Positions 1 through 9,409 of a DNA stretch of 64,000 nt are shown piece by piece. The DNA comes from Cronobacter malonaticus LMG 23826 (GTDB lineage: Bacteria; Pseudomonadota; Gammaproteobacteria; Enterobacterales; Enterobacteriaceae). The position numbers and the translations under genes were made by a program. The first letter of the stretch is position 1, and each line of letters starts with the position of its first letter. Location of the stretch: positions 806,001 to 870,000 of the forward strand of contig NZ_CP013940.1 of the NCBI RefSeq assembly GCF_001277215.2, in the 5' to 3' direction. The notes under the pieces were generated by a model. The model saw only the letters and a list, made by a program, of their open reading frames with translations. It was not told where the DNA came from and searched no databases.

Positions 1-948
1 CATTGGCTGCTTTGGATCATTCCTACTAGGGAACACATGTTCTCGATGGGCACTAATAGGCTTCATAGTTTCTAAAATTTCTAATACCTGAAGTGATAAA
101 GTAACAATGTATTCACGCTTAGCCTTCATCCGTTCGGCTGGAATCGTCCAAAGCTTTGCATCTAGATCAATTTCTTCCCACCGAGCTCCTGAAGCTTCTG
201 AAGGACGTACAAGTGTCAGTAACTGCCATTCAATTAGACACCGAGTCGGAACAGATAGGTTTGACATAACTAAAGAACGCAACAGCCCAGGCAACTCTTC
301 TGGTCGCAGCGTTGGCATGTTTTGTTTTTTGGGCTTCTCAAAGGCCATTCCGACACCAGATGCCGGGTTAGCATCAATCAAACCAGTGTTAACTGCATAA
401 ATCATTATTTCGTTAATGCGCCGCACCAACCAGCGTACTGTCTCAAGTGCTCCACGTGCTTTGATTGGCTTAAGGGCTTCAACCAATGTACGGGCTTTGA
501 TTTGCTGAACAGGGATCTCATCGATTGCAGGGAATACATCTTTCTCCAGTGAGCGCCAAATGTCTTTTGCATAATCAGAAGTAACGCTTTTGCTTTTGAG
601 CTGAAACCAGTTAGCGGCGACCATTGAAAAAATACTGTTCAGTGCTATTTGCTGCTGTTCCTCTGCAACTTCAGTTTGAATTTGCGGGTCGATTCCGTTG
701 GCTAATAAGGCAAGGTAATCCGCTCTTAATCCTCGGGCATCAGCAAGCTAAATCGCAGGGAAGGCACCTAGCTCCATCATGGTCCGTTGCTTTGTTCCCG
801 GACGTTGATAGCGAAAGCGCCATAGCTTTTTGCCACTAGTTTTCACTATCAGGAAAAGCCCGTCGCCATCATGCAGTGTTAGATCCTTCTCTAACGCCTT
901 AGCGCGCAGAACTTCGGTGTTGGTCAGGGGGCGTGTTGTCCGTGCCAC
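1..948 (-). pseudogene. P4-type tyrosine integrase, interrupted by an amber codon and cut by the window edge
   Basis: The reading frame starts at 948 with an N-terminal arm-binding (DUF4102-type) domain like that of P4 integrases, including LHDGDGLFL and WRFRYQRPG. It meets a single TAG at 748-750, after GAFPAI. I checked every codon from 747 down to 1: the same frame is open to the window edge and continues LADARGLRADYLALLANGIDPQ, then the core-binding domain and VRPSEASGARW, which holds the first catalytic Arg. Relatives read PAISLADAR here, so a Ser codon has probably become amber. The second half of the catalytic domain (H-x-x-R and Tyr) lies outside the window. It is a diverged relative of the intact integrase at 27,700-28,929. 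Without amber suppression no full-length enzyme is made, so this is the dead integrase of an older island. Confidence 0.9.
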
Positions 949-1051
949 TGTGGTAGCTCCTTCATGAATTGATATGCGCTTTTAGCTATATATCTTACCG
1001 TATACCGATAACCACCAGCTTTAGCCGAATGCCCAGGACTACAACAGACAC

Positions 1052-1084
1052 AAAAAAGCCCGCAGGGCTTGCGCCGTGCGGGCT
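1052..1084 (-). terminator. Terminator-like hairpin upstream of the broken integrase
   Basis: AGCCCGCA (1057-1064) pairs with TGCGGGCT (1077-1084). On the minus strand the stem is followed by a run of T. A near-identical hairpin sits at 29,027-29,060 just beyond ssrA. This suggests the stretch is a copy of the region downstream of ssrA, duplicated when an island inserted. Confidence 0.6.
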
Positions 1085-1126
1085 CTTAGGACTTCATCGG
1101 ATGACTCTGGTAATCACCGATGGAGA

Positions 1127-1142
1127 ATTTTGGGGCTGGCGT
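1127..1142. other. Possible degenerate attachment site resembling the ssrA 3' end
   Basis: TTTTGGGGCTGGCG resembles the 3'-terminal part of ssrA at 29,094-29,109 (TTTGGTGGAGCTGGCG) with a short internal deletion. It lies about 45 bp beyond the hairpin copy at 1052-1084, the same order as at ssrA. The match is short and imperfect, so the attachment-site reading is an inference. Confidence 0.3.
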
Positions 1143-1576
1143 CCCTGTGCTTTTAATTATAGTGTATTGATATTTAATATTTTTGTTTAAATTAATTTCG
1201 TTATGGGTTCCAAAAAGGAACCATAAAGTAGAACCACAGAACCTCGCATGGTTCCAACATGCCTAGCGACTTCAAAATAACACGCTCTATGGCAAACTAA
1301 ATGTAAGTGTGGCTGGATATTTAGCGTCTGATTACTGAGAGGGTCAATAAAAACTGCTCTATCTCAAATACTGTAGTGGCCCATAAACTTGTCCGCTTGA
1401 GTCGATGGTGTACCTCGTCCGTTCAGGCCCGGAGTGGCTAATTAGCAGAGTATTCATGTCTGCTATGAGCGAGGATCGGACGTAAAACAACTGTAAAAAA
1501 CTATTTAACTCAGGCAGAAATGTCAAGATTCAGTGAAAATGTCTAATCACTGGTTCGTTAGAAATGCCCATATGTT
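1143..1576. other. Intergenic stretch with no recognisable gene
   Basis: Stops are frequent in all frames and no open frame resembles a known protein. This is probably the scarred left boundary of the second island. Confidence 0.5.
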
Positions 1577-1612
1577 GAAAAGGCTGCTGCAAAAAAGTCT
1601 CTCGCAGCGGCC
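1577..1612 (-). terminator. Probable terminator of the SIR2 gene
   Basis: On the minus strand GGCCGCTGC pairs imperfectly with GCAGCAGCC and is followed by TTTTC. It lies about 40 bp past the stop codon of the SIR2 gene. Confidence 0.5.
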
Positions 1613-1648
1613 TCTTTAATATAACGTCATTGTGTGCATCATCTTTAA

Positions 1649-3001
1649 TTATGGGTTTAACTCAAACTGTTCCCCGTTTATTAATTTTCGCAATAAGTCA
1701 AGTGCCTCAGATGAGTATTTTCCGACACCACTTTTCCCAGATTTAATGAAAACATGATAATTGTTGTCTGATGCTTTAATGTTGAAGTCGGTTAGTTTTC
1801 TTAATTTTTCGAATTCTTGATTAACATAGTGCCACGATCCCATGTCGAGAATCCTTGCCAGATCAGTCATTGTATATGGGAAACTAGCATTTAGTGCCTG
1901 CCCATTATTGAGTTCAGCGATACCATACATTTTTGCTAATGCATCATCATGCTCTGCAATATTGCGGAACATCTCAAAATCGTATGGAAGTTCTTGTTTA
2001 ACAAGGGATTCTGATGCGAATGTGTACGTTCTGGCTAGAAATGCACGCACAAGTTTTGGATTAACGCTAATTTCCGGTGTATTAGATGATAACGCATCAA
2101 AAATCCAACCAAAATTATTTGCGTATATCACCTTGATTCGAACGCTTTTATTCTCACCAACACCGATTAGCAATTCCTTTTGATGAGAACCAGTGGCCTC
2201 GCAGTCCTTACTGAAGGAGACAAGATAAATATTTGGAATCAATGCATTATTGGGAGCGATGATTTCATCTATATCAGAGAGAATTGCCTTTATGTTTTCA
2301 TCATTGATACTGTACCCAAAGAAAAACAAGGGGTGTTCAGCAAAATATGTTAGCAACTTAGCACTGATATATTTCTTACGTTTATAGAAATCAACATAAT
2401 CTTCATTTGTAATAACAATACTTTCAACTTCATGACTGCTACCATGAATTTTCATGATTTCGCCATAAGATGAATAATTCACTTTAACAACGTTATGACC
2501 AACTATTGCCTGATAATTGTCAAATATTTTTTCTAATGTGTCGTCATAATTTGTTGTGATTATTGCATGAGGTTTTACTTTCCTTAATTTCTGAACTTCC
2601 TCTGTATATTCCATGTTCGAGAAATCAACGGAGTTTGATAATTCATTCAGAATGGATGCAATTTCATGCTTAATATAAATATCTTTTGGAGTCGTTCCTT
2701 CAAAGTATGTCTCTGGATAGCGATCCTTGCCATCATCCCAAGCCCATTCAGCATAGAAGTCACAAAAATCGCTAGCAATCAAAGGTTTGTTATCACCCTT
2801 TGTTTGGCTGTAGTAACCATAAGGGCGTTTGATCAAGGGGCATATTTCCGCTAGTTGCTTTAATAGACCTTCCCAGTCAGGCGCTTTTATATATCGTTGT
2901 GAAATACCTGCACCCATGAATAAAATGGGTTGGACTTGTAAGTTTTCAAGGCAAGATTTAACATCTTCGATTATTTCTTCTTGATATTCCGTAAAGTCCA
3001 T
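1649..3001 (-). CDS. SIR2-domain protein, probable NAD-consuming anti-phage defence
   Basis: A 450-residue soluble protein. The N-terminal half has SIR2-family marks: MGAGIS near residue 30 (nucleotide-binding Gly-rich loop), ITTNYDDT near 150, KIHGSSHE near 185 (the catalytic His and Gly-Ser segment) and FFFGYS near 225. The C-terminal 150-200 residues are not recognised and may be a sensor domain. Stand-alone SIR2-like proteins of this type in bacterial islands are known to deplete NAD after phage infection; that role here is inference from the family and from the nearby restriction-modification genes. The start has GAGGT a few bases upstream. It is monocistronic and AT-rich compared with the core genome. 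Confidence 0.8.
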   Translation of the reverse strand: MDFTEYQEEIIEDVKSCLENLQVQPILFMGAGISQRYIKAPDWEGLLKQLAEICPLIKRPYGYYSQTKGDNKPLIASDFCDFYAEWAWDDGKDRYPETYFEGTTPKDIYIKHEIASILNELSNSVDFSNMEYTEEVQKLRKVKPHAIITTNYDDTLEKIFDNYQAIVGHNVVKVNYSSYGEIMKIHGSSHEVESIVITNEDYVDFYKRKKYISAKLLTYFAEHPLFFFGYSINDENIKAILSDIDEIIAPNNALIPNIYLVSFSKDCEATGSHQKELLIGVGENKSVRIKVIYANNFGWIFDALSSNTPEISVNPKLVRAFLARTYTFASESLVKQELPYDFEMFRNIAEHDDALAKMYGIAELNNGQALNASFPYTMTDLARILDMGSWHYVNQEFEKLRKLTDFNIKASDNNYHVFIKSGKSGVGKYSSEALDLLRKLINGEQFELNP

Positions 3002-3889
3002 ATAGTTACCTCAGGGATAGGTGATTGCTATGTGATGCACCGCGAAACGGTTCGGGGCTTTGTGACACCCAAACTTTACCCCGGTTTCCCAGCGTTTCCT
3101 TTGTATATAATATCATTGAAGTTAATTGCGTTTCTCAGAAATCTTCTTAGGATGTGATTGCAATAACGGCAACACAGCGCACACATCGCGGCTGATCAGT
3201 GAGTATGAAGTGGTTTACTGAATTTGGCCGCCTGAATCGAGAGACAAAATGTCCGCTCCTGGCACTAAGCAGAAGTTCCCGAACAACGTAAGCTGGCATA
3301 TGCCCTCGTTCCTCCGTGGGGACTATCGATCTATTTGCCGGTTGTGTTTAAGCAATATCGCCAGCGGCGTGAGCTCTCAGTGCATTCAATCAAGCTCACA
3401 AATCACACAGTCTTTACTTTTTTTAGATTCCCTAATGGTTTCGCGTCATAGCCTCAGCCAGATAAACCTGAGCTGCTTTAGGGGTATATGCCTTTCCGAG
3501 CATAAAGGATACTGTTTCTATGAAAACTGATCGCGAGAGCACGATTAGGAGATCAGAACCTGATTTGACATTGATACTGGCTATCAGCGATGGGCAGTTC
3601 TCGAATACATCTGACAATCATTTACCTCATTAAGTTTTATTTCCAGAAGTGCCGTGATCCAGCACGAGTGCTGATAATCAATATCACTTGGGTAATGATT
3701 GACAAGTTCACTAAACAACGAGCAGATATTTTAAAATTGCCTGCAGCTTCCACATCACCAGGCAGAGGCGTCAGACCCTTAGCACCATACGATTCATAGA
3801 GTAATTCCCAATATAGTTGATGCTGAATTTCTTTGTTCATGTTGAGGCAGTATATTGAAACAATGAGAATGAATCACACATATAAGCTC
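3002..3889. other. Non-coding or decayed stretch
   Basis: Only short frames occur (for example 3432-3617 and 3637-3840 on the minus strand, 3249-3530 on the plus strand). None has a good ribosome binding site plus a recognisable domain. The two minus-strand frames lie end to end and may be fragments of one decayed gene, but I cannot name it. Confidence 0.4.
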
Positions 3890-4882
3890 TCACAATCTTC
3901 CGCCGTTTTTGACTGTTGCAGATATACTTTTAGCAGGTTTTAAATGCCTGGAGATTTCTTTCTGTTCTCGACGGATTTTGTATGAATTAATTTCTTCATA
4001 ATCCTTGTGTTTATTTATTTTTGATAAATCAACCAAGAGATTATTTCTTATCATCCACTTTACAATTCGCTTGTTGATATCTTTATAGAGAGGGCCGCCT
4101 TTATATTTATAGAAGTGAATATCATGAATTTCACTGATGAAATCAAGTATGGATAAGATTTCTTTATAATCACCAATGTAACTGTTAATGGTGAAATGGT
4201 CTTTATTAAGTTCTATTTTGAATCCATGTTCAGAAAGGTAATACAAGAAAAAGGCTGAGTCGAGATCGCAAAAATCTACATGCAGCGTTCTTCTGTCAAA
4301 TTTATCAATATGCGAGAGAATGATATCATGTAATTCATAATCATATACATTTTCAATAAATCCTTTCCCTGAATGATCAATTTGATTGACATTGCATCCA
4401 GCATCTATTGCTACGGATAAAACTTCCGGGGAAAGGGGCATGAAGAGAATATTCATTCCTTTTTTATCGATGTGATTTATATCACAACCAGCATTAATTA
4501 ATTCTGTCAATCCTTCAGCATTCCTGTAATGTTCAAAAATGCATGTGTAGCCATTAGTATCCGTATGCGAGGTGTCTAAACCCAGTTCAATCAGTTTCTT
4601 CAGTATTTCTGGATTTTTTTGATGAAAGAGCGCATTTTGCCCATGTCCGTTGATATGGTGTATATTAATTCCATAACTGAGCAGGCAATCCATGGCTTCC
4701 AGGGTTCTGCAGGCAAAAATGGCATTGTTGCCGTTACTGTTAACAGCATTAATGTCATAGCCTATTTTTAAAGCTTTCTTTATATCATCAGGTGATCTTG
4801 CATTGAAGAATGATTCAGAAATGGCAAGGTCTAATGCCTTTTCTAATAATCCCTTTTGTAATAAGGATATGACTAATTCCAT
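3890..4882 (-). CDS. Ankyrin-repeat protein (paralogue 1)
   Basis: A 330-residue protein with about five degenerate ankyrin repeats between residues 30 and 190, each marked by D/N-x-x-G-x-(N/T) turns such as AVNSNGNNAIF, HINGHGQNALF, HTDTNGYTCIF and HIDKKGMNILF. An Ile/Lys-rich non-repeat C-terminal domain of about 140 residues follows. No signal peptide or membrane segment is visible, so it is probably cytoplasmic. I start it at 4882 rather than 4894 because GGGGGTG lies just upstream of the inner ATG. The gene at 13,047-14,000 is a clear paralogue with the same layout, including a matching HDIHFYKYK / ISHVQFYNCY segment. Ankyrin repeats imply protein binding; no specific partner can be named. 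Confidence 0.8.
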   Translation of the reverse strand: MELVISLLQKGLLEKALDLAISESFFNARSPDDIKKALKIGYDINAVNSNGNNAIFACRTLEAMDCLLSYGINIHHINGHGQNALFHQKNPEILKKLIELGLDTSHTDTNGYTCIFEHYRNAEGLTELINAGCDINHIDKKGMNILFMPLSPEVLSVAIDAGCNVNQIDHSGKGFIENVYDYELHDIILSHIDKFDRRTLHVDFCDLDSAFFLYYLSEHGFKIELNKDHFTINSYIGDYKEILSILDFISEIHDIHFYKYKGGPLYKDINKRIVKWMIRNNLLVDLSKINKHKDYEEINSYKIRREQKEISRHLKPAKSISATVKNGGRL

Positions 4883-5249
<367 letters not shown>

Positions 5250-5495
5250 TCACTTTTTACCCGTTGTTGACCCCTGGCGCTCCCAAACCATTTCCAGTGC
5301 TCTGATGGTAAGTTTGTTGTCAGGTGAGAATTGAATTTCATTGCCCACCCCTCCGGTTTTTCTGGCGAACAGGTCGAGAACAACGACAAGATACGCCCAG
5401 AGTAAAGTAAGAGGCAGGGCGTAGTCGGTCCATGTCCCTGCCTCTCCTTTCCTGACAGGACGTAGACCCTGGCAAGTTGCATCAAAAGATAACAA
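5250..5495 (-). pseudogene. IS3-family transposase (OrfB) relic
   Basis: The minus strand encodes YLVVVLDLFARK, then in a second frame PEGWAMKF, then back in the first frame FSPDNKLTIRALEMVWERQG. In order these are the integrase-core segment of IS3-group OrfB, where relatives read YLAVVLDLFARK, VGWAMS and FSPDS-LT-KALEMAW. The frame change between segments and the lack of the rest of the catalytic core show a dead fragment of about 80 codons. No terminal inverted repeats were found. Confidence 0.75.
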
Positions 5496-5639
5496 ATTTC
5501 TCAGTTCAACTTCCTTCTGGCTAGGTTAACTTGCAAGCAGGAAGTGCTTTTCATCGATTAGTGAATACGGTAGTTTTTTCAAACTAACTGAACTCTATTC
5601 GTATGACTTAAATCTTTAAGAAGGCAGGAGATTTGAATT

Positions 5640-6494
5640 TTGAAAAACTGGTCACCAGAGCATACTAAAGAAATCAAAGCTTGGCTTGACATAGATAACT
5701 ATCGCAAGCTCGAAGACATCAGTTTAAATGCCTTGTATCACGAACTTTGGGCAAGAGCACTTCTGTACAAGCCTGGGCCTACTGACGAAGAAAAGAAAGG
5801 GCTATGGGTGTACATGACTGAAATTTTCAGTGGGAACCCCCATCTTTTCAAAGGGAAGCATCTCGATTATCCAACAGTTAACGATACTCTCTACAGTCCT
5901 CCACACATTTTTATCACGGATATCACCAGGCTTGCTGAACTTAGTGTGATGGCTCTTAGTGTGAATCTTTTCACCTGGGAGGAAGGAAACGATGAATATT
6001 GTGTTAATGCGCCTCATCACGAAGCTTATGTGTCACAACTCTTGTCCCCCTTATGTGAGAAAACGGTGTTGCTTGAAATCGATCTTGGTAGTGGTACTGA
6101 CGATGAAATAGCCGAATCGATAAAAGCGGCCCTGCCACAATGGAGATCGGTAAAAGGAGTGGAAGTTAATGAAACCGGTATCGTTCGTTTCGGCTATGGA
6201 ACCATTAAAAAAATTATAAATTACAGGTTGGTTGCGATGCTGGACATCTTACTTTGGGCAAAAAGGAAAGAACTAAGAATCTCAGATGATCGCCTCTCCC
6301 GGCTTCTTTATACTGATGAAGATGAAGAAACAACTACCCGTTTAGGGTATCACATTAAAGACTCAGATCGTCCGCTTGCGATGAAAGCTGCAACGATAGA
6401 CTTCATTAGGCAGTTCAATTTTTTCATGAACCGAAATCCCCACCTGAAAAACATGAGAGTTTCAGATGTGATGAAACTCTCTGATTCTAACTGA
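5640..6494 (+). CDS. DUF6387-like protein
   Basis: A 284-residue cytoplasmic protein starting with TTG, with AGGAG 8-12 bases upstream. The pattern (NYRKLEDIS near the start, EIDLGSGTDDEI in the middle, a Lys/Arg-rich C-terminal third) matches, from memory, the DUF6387 family found in enterobacterial integrative islands beside AlpA-type regulators and P4 integrases. Molecular function is unknown. It is followed after about 120 bp by the AlpA-like gene on the same strand, which supports the assignment to an island maintenance module. The family call rests on recall, not a search. Confidence 0.6.
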   Translation: MKNWSPEHTKEIKAWLDIDNYRKLEDISLNALYHELWARALLYKPGPTDEEKKGLWVYMTEIFSGNPHLFKGKHLDYPTVNDTLYSPPHIFITDITRLAELSVMALSVNLFTWEEGNDEYCVNAPHHEAYVSQLLSPLCEKTVLLEIDLGSGTDDEIAESIKAALPQWRSVKGVEVNETGIVRFGYGTIKKIINYRLVAMLDILLWAKRKELRISDDRLSRLLYTDEDEETTTRLGYHIKDSDRPLAMKAATIDFIRQFNFFMNRNPHLKNMRVSDVMKLSDSN

Positions 6495-6616
6495 TCTCGA
6501 ATTCCCGAAGTCTACTACTGCAGGGCAGACCGTAACCCTGCAGTTAGGAAGCTCGCTCCTTTCTTTTCCCAACTGTTCGTATAGTGATCCCATCACAACG
6601 ACAAAGGGAAAACAAA

Positions 6617-6823
6617 ATGAACAATCAAAATACCCGCCTAATTCGCTTGCCAGAAGTTATGAACAGAACCGGCTATGGCAAGGCCTGGATTTATCGTCTA
6701 ATCAACGAAGGTTTATTTCCACAACCAATAAAAATTGGTTCGCGTGCAATTGCATTTGTCGAAAGCGAAGTAGATGAATGGATCGCATCTGCAATTGAAC
6801 TTTCACGTAAAAATGCAGCCTGA
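6617..6823 (+). CDS. AlpA-family regulator / excisionase
   Basis: A 68-residue winged-helix protein. RLPEVMNRTGYGKAWIYRLI is the AlpA/MerR-like helix-turn-helix, followed by FPQPIKIGSRAIAFVESEVDEW, the usual wing and C-terminal helix of the family. AlpA-type proteins of P4-like elements act as transcriptional activators of int or as excisionases. Here the likely partner is the intact integrase at the ssrA end. I start it at the ATG at 6617, which has AAAGGGA upstream, rather than at the GTG 33 bp earlier. Confidence 0.88.
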   Translation: MNNQNTRLIRLPEVMNRTGYGKAWIYRLINEGLFPQPIKIGSRAIAFVESEVDEWIASAIELSRKNAA

Positions 6824-7027
6824 TTACGGGGCTAATGATGAGTGTATTAAATTTGGTGTGTAAAAATAAATGGTGCTATTCAACAATGAGCCGAGGGCCG
6901 CCTGATATTTTATAAGTAGTATTAGGTTAGGCTTTGGTATTAAGAAGTAATAACAATAGTCATTGGTGGAAATTATGATGGCATTTTTACCGTGACATTA
7001 TAAATTAATAAGTACAGGAGATTTAAA

Positions 7028-7303
7028 ATGAATAATTCAATCAGAGTACCGGAAGATAAAGATTTTGTATGTGCATTTGTGACTTCACCGGATAGCTTGT
7101 ATGAGGCTATTGAAACCTATCGTAATTATGTAGATCCAGTCGAAGAGATAGAGTTTGAGCACGTCCTTCTTTATTTGTTGTGTTCTATACTGGTCGAAGG
7201 TGCTACAGATGTTACCATTAATGATGAAGTACGAATGTGTATTGAGCACCTTGTCAATGAAAAAAATATTATCAGAAAGAATAACGCAGGTAAAAAGGTG
7301 TAA
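7028..7303 (+). CDS. Small acidic protein of unknown function
   Basis: 91 residues with a good ribosome binding site (AGGAG, 7 bases spacing). It is mostly helical and acidic (pattern SLYEAIETYRNYVDPVEEIEFEHVLLYLL), with no signal peptide and no recognised domain. The terminator-like hairpin directly downstream supports it as a real single-gene unit. Confidence 0.6.
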   Translation: MNNSIRVPEDKDFVCAFVTSPDSLYEAIETYRNYVDPVEEIEFEHVLLYLLCSILVEGATDVTINDEVRMCIEHLVNEKNIIRKNNAGKKV

Positions 7304-7324
7304 AGTCTGTAATAAATTATCATG

Positions 7325-7349
7325 GGTACAGACAGCACAAGTCTGTACC
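7325..7349 (+). terminator. Terminator between convergent genes
   Basis: GGTACAGAC and GTCTGTACC form a perfect 9-bp stem with a 7-nt loop, followed by TTCTTATTTTA. It lies 22 bp after the stop of the upstream gene. Confidence 0.7.
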
Positions 7350-7476
7350 TTCTTATTTTAATCCTACTGGTAATGATATATAAAAATTATGTGCTTTTGA
7401 TAGCGGTCATGTGGTTTTGCTATAGTAAGCATTGCAGGATAGGAATATCCTAAACTTTCATTCTCTGCCCTTTGTT

Positions 7477-7782
7477 TTATTTAAGATAACTGAAAAATAC
7501 AGGGTTTAAACGATACTGGTATTTGAACTCAGTAGGTATAATAACATTCGTATCAATCAGTTCATCGATGGCCCGATAAAATCGGGCTGGCGTAATATGT
7601 ATATCTTCCTGCTGTGCGATGGATGTTGCACGGTGAAAGTTCAGGTAAACAGTGTTTTTATCTGGTGTGTATGAAGCGATTAATGTGAGAAGCCAAAACA
7701 CATAGTGAGCAGTATTGTTCAGATTGCGTTGTTCATCTGATAATTTATTCTGGTAAAGGTAAGCAGGGAGTCTTTGCTTCAT
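7477..7782 (-). CDS. Small winged-helix protein, plasmid-replication-like
   Basis: 101 residues with AAAGGA upstream. The layout (a helical N-terminus, TPARFYRAIDELIDTNVIIPTEFKYQYRLNPVFF) reads as a winged helix-turn-helix ending in a beta-strand RLNPVFF, a form seen in RepL-type and other small plasmid replication proteins. It follows the larger winged-helix gene at 7,852-8,415 by about 70 bp on the same strand, so the two are likely co-transcribed. A copy-control or transcription-factor role is also possible. Confidence 0.5.
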   Translation of the reverse strand: MKQRLPAYLYQNKLSDEQRNLNNTAHYVFWLLTLIASYTPDKNTVYLNFHRATSIAQQEDIHITPARFYRAIDELIDTNVIIPTEFKYQYRLNPVFFSYLK

Positions 7783-7851
7783 AAAGATATCCTTTGTTTT
7801 ATTAAGTTTTTCGCTGGTGTGGGGCGTAAAATCACCGCGCTGTTATGTCTT

Positions 7852-8415
7852 TTAAAAGGGAATGCCGTCAGTTGGATATCTGTTTCTGGATTTTTTTACA
7901 GGCTTTGTTTTGCGCCCTGCGCGATAAAAGTTGAATGAAGTGGCAAAATCTTCAGTCTCAAGTCTGGATTTACTGAATTTATCCATCAGATCTTCATTGA
8001 AACGATGAGGAATACCTTTTACGCATAAATTAGAATTCAGGTAAACCTGACCGTCTTCAGCGTTACGGATCAGTATTTTCCTCTCAAATAATTCTCTGAA
8101 TGCACGTGAAACATTCGATTTATTCAGTCCTAACTCTCTGGCAGTACGTGACTGTGAAAAGTCAGGGATAATATTTCCATAATCAATGACTGAGAAAAGA
8201 TAAAGAACAATTCTGAATGCCGTTGGTGTCAGATCCATTCGGGCGAGTGTGGCCGTATTATCTTTAAAGACCATCGAAAAATCGTCACGAAAGGATGTCT
8301 TTTTACAGGCACTTGCTTTAACTTTTATTTCTTCCAGACCTTCGGGCATAACATCTAATGCTTCTGCAATGATTGCTTTTTGTTCTTTAGTTAACATAAC
8401 ACTTGTGTTTGACAT
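7852..8415 (-). CDS. RepL-like winged-helix replication protein
   Basis: 187 residues. Residues 60-140 form a winged helix: LTPTAFRIVLYLFSVIDYGN, then TARELGLNKSNVSRAFREL as the recognition helix, then QVYLNSNLCVKG as the wing and strand. RepL-family plasmid initiators have the same order, with a YxxNPN-x-x-x-KG ending. A basic tail (RKTKPVKKSRNR) could contact DNA. A 1-kb repeat-bearing non-coding region lies directly upstream, as expected of an origin. Inference: initiator of a plasmid now captured in the island. A chromosomal regulator of the same fold is the alternative. Confidence 0.5.
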   Translation of the reverse strand: MSNTSVMLTKEQKAIIAEALDVMPEGLEEIKVKASACKKTSFRDDFSMVFKDNTATLARMDLTPTAFRIVLYLFSVIDYGNIIPDFSQSRTARELGLNKSNVSRAFRELFERKILIRNAEDGQVYLNSNLCVKGIPHRFNEDLMDKFSKSRLETEDFATSFNFYRAGRKTKPVKKSRNRYPTDGIPF

Positions 8416-8880
8416 AATGGCTCCTTTTTTATTATTGTGATAACAGATATGGCATATTAAATTTGTTTGTCAATATTATTAGTAATAAAAATTTTAAAAT
8501 ATTATATTTATTGCTCTGTGATTATTTTTTTAGTGAAATATTAAGGGTTGTCAGAGTTATTACGAAGGGTGCTAAATTTCACCATCACCCGTTATGTCAT
8601 TAATAATTTTTGGTTCTGAAAGATACAACCAATATTCTATCTTAACTTGTTGATGTAATTGATTAATTTTCTTTTTGTATTTGCAAGATAAAAGAGTGAT
8701 AAAGAAACAAGAAACCGAAATTTAGCTTTAGACTGACACAAAATTCCATTGTACACAGTTTGATAAACACTGCTATTGCTGATTTTCCTTCGTAATATTA
8801 TTCCTTAAGTGAAGCCTGCGCACCTGTATGTTGCGCCACTGGGCTTCAGAACATTGCTATAGTGTTTAACTGTCAGTAGA

Positions 8881-8968
8881 AATACGCTTCGCGCAGGAGT
8901 TCAGACAGTTGGGTTTAGCTCTCAGCACAAATACGCTTCGCGCAGAGATTCAGACTGCTGAGTTTAGC
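8881..8968. repeat. Pair of 39-bp direct repeats
   Basis: Copies at 8881-8919 and 8930-8968 share 33 of 39 positions, including the first 16 (AATACGCTTCGCGCAG) and the last 6 (TTTAGC). The period is 49 bp, close to five helical turns, so bound proteins would sit on the same face. Confidence 0.85.
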
Positions 8969-9012
8969 GAAAGAGTGGACCCGACTACATGATTTACCCG
9001 TTAACTTAATAC

Positions 9013-9203
9013 GGCTCACGCCGGAACCCCTTCGGAAAAATCCTTTCTGCTTCAGCGAGTGAGTGCTGTGGGCACTCAGCGGCGCTGCAAGAGGGATTAA
9101 ACGTTGGGTTTTCATCTGACGGGTAAAAATAATCTACATATATCTGTCGTCGGGGGCGTGAGCCGGTGCGTAGCACTCTCTCAAAAAAATTCCTGAAGGG
9201 GTT
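9013..9203. repeat. Two interleaved pairs of inverted-repeat arms
   Basis: GGCTCACGCC (9013-9022) is complementary to GGCGTGAGCC (9155-9164), and AACCCCTTC (9025-9033) to GAAGGGGTT (9195-9203). The pairs are interleaved rather than nested, so both hairpins together would make a pseudoknot-like fold in single-stranded DNA or RNA. Confidence 0.7.
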
Positions 9204-9409
9204 TTATCTGAAATCTGGAAACTACCTGGCTTTTGAAAAAAGGAAGTGGTAATGCAATCGATCGGACTCAACATTGCAACAGCGTAAGCTGTTTCCAGTA
9301 TTAAAAGAATAAATAGTTGTCATTTTAAAATAAAATATTTTCAATTTTGTATTGATTTAAATTTTAAAGCTGATAGTACTTAATTATAAAAACAAAAAAG
9401 GAGAGGGTT

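Larger units (their letters stand above)
8416..9409. other. Gene-free 1-kb region upstream of the Rep-like gene; candidate plasmid origin
   Basis: No credible gene on either strand. The first 300 bp are very AT-rich. They are followed by a 39-bp direct repeat pair (8881-8968) and a pair of separated inverted-repeat arms (9013-9203). An AT-rich stretch plus repeats beside an initiator-like gene fits a replication origin, but no known origin sequence is recognised. Confidence 0.4.

Noticed and set aside
8915..9115. Small minus-strand frame in the candidate origin region
   Set aside because: It runs through the direct repeats and inverted arms, has low-complexity basic sequence and no start signal.
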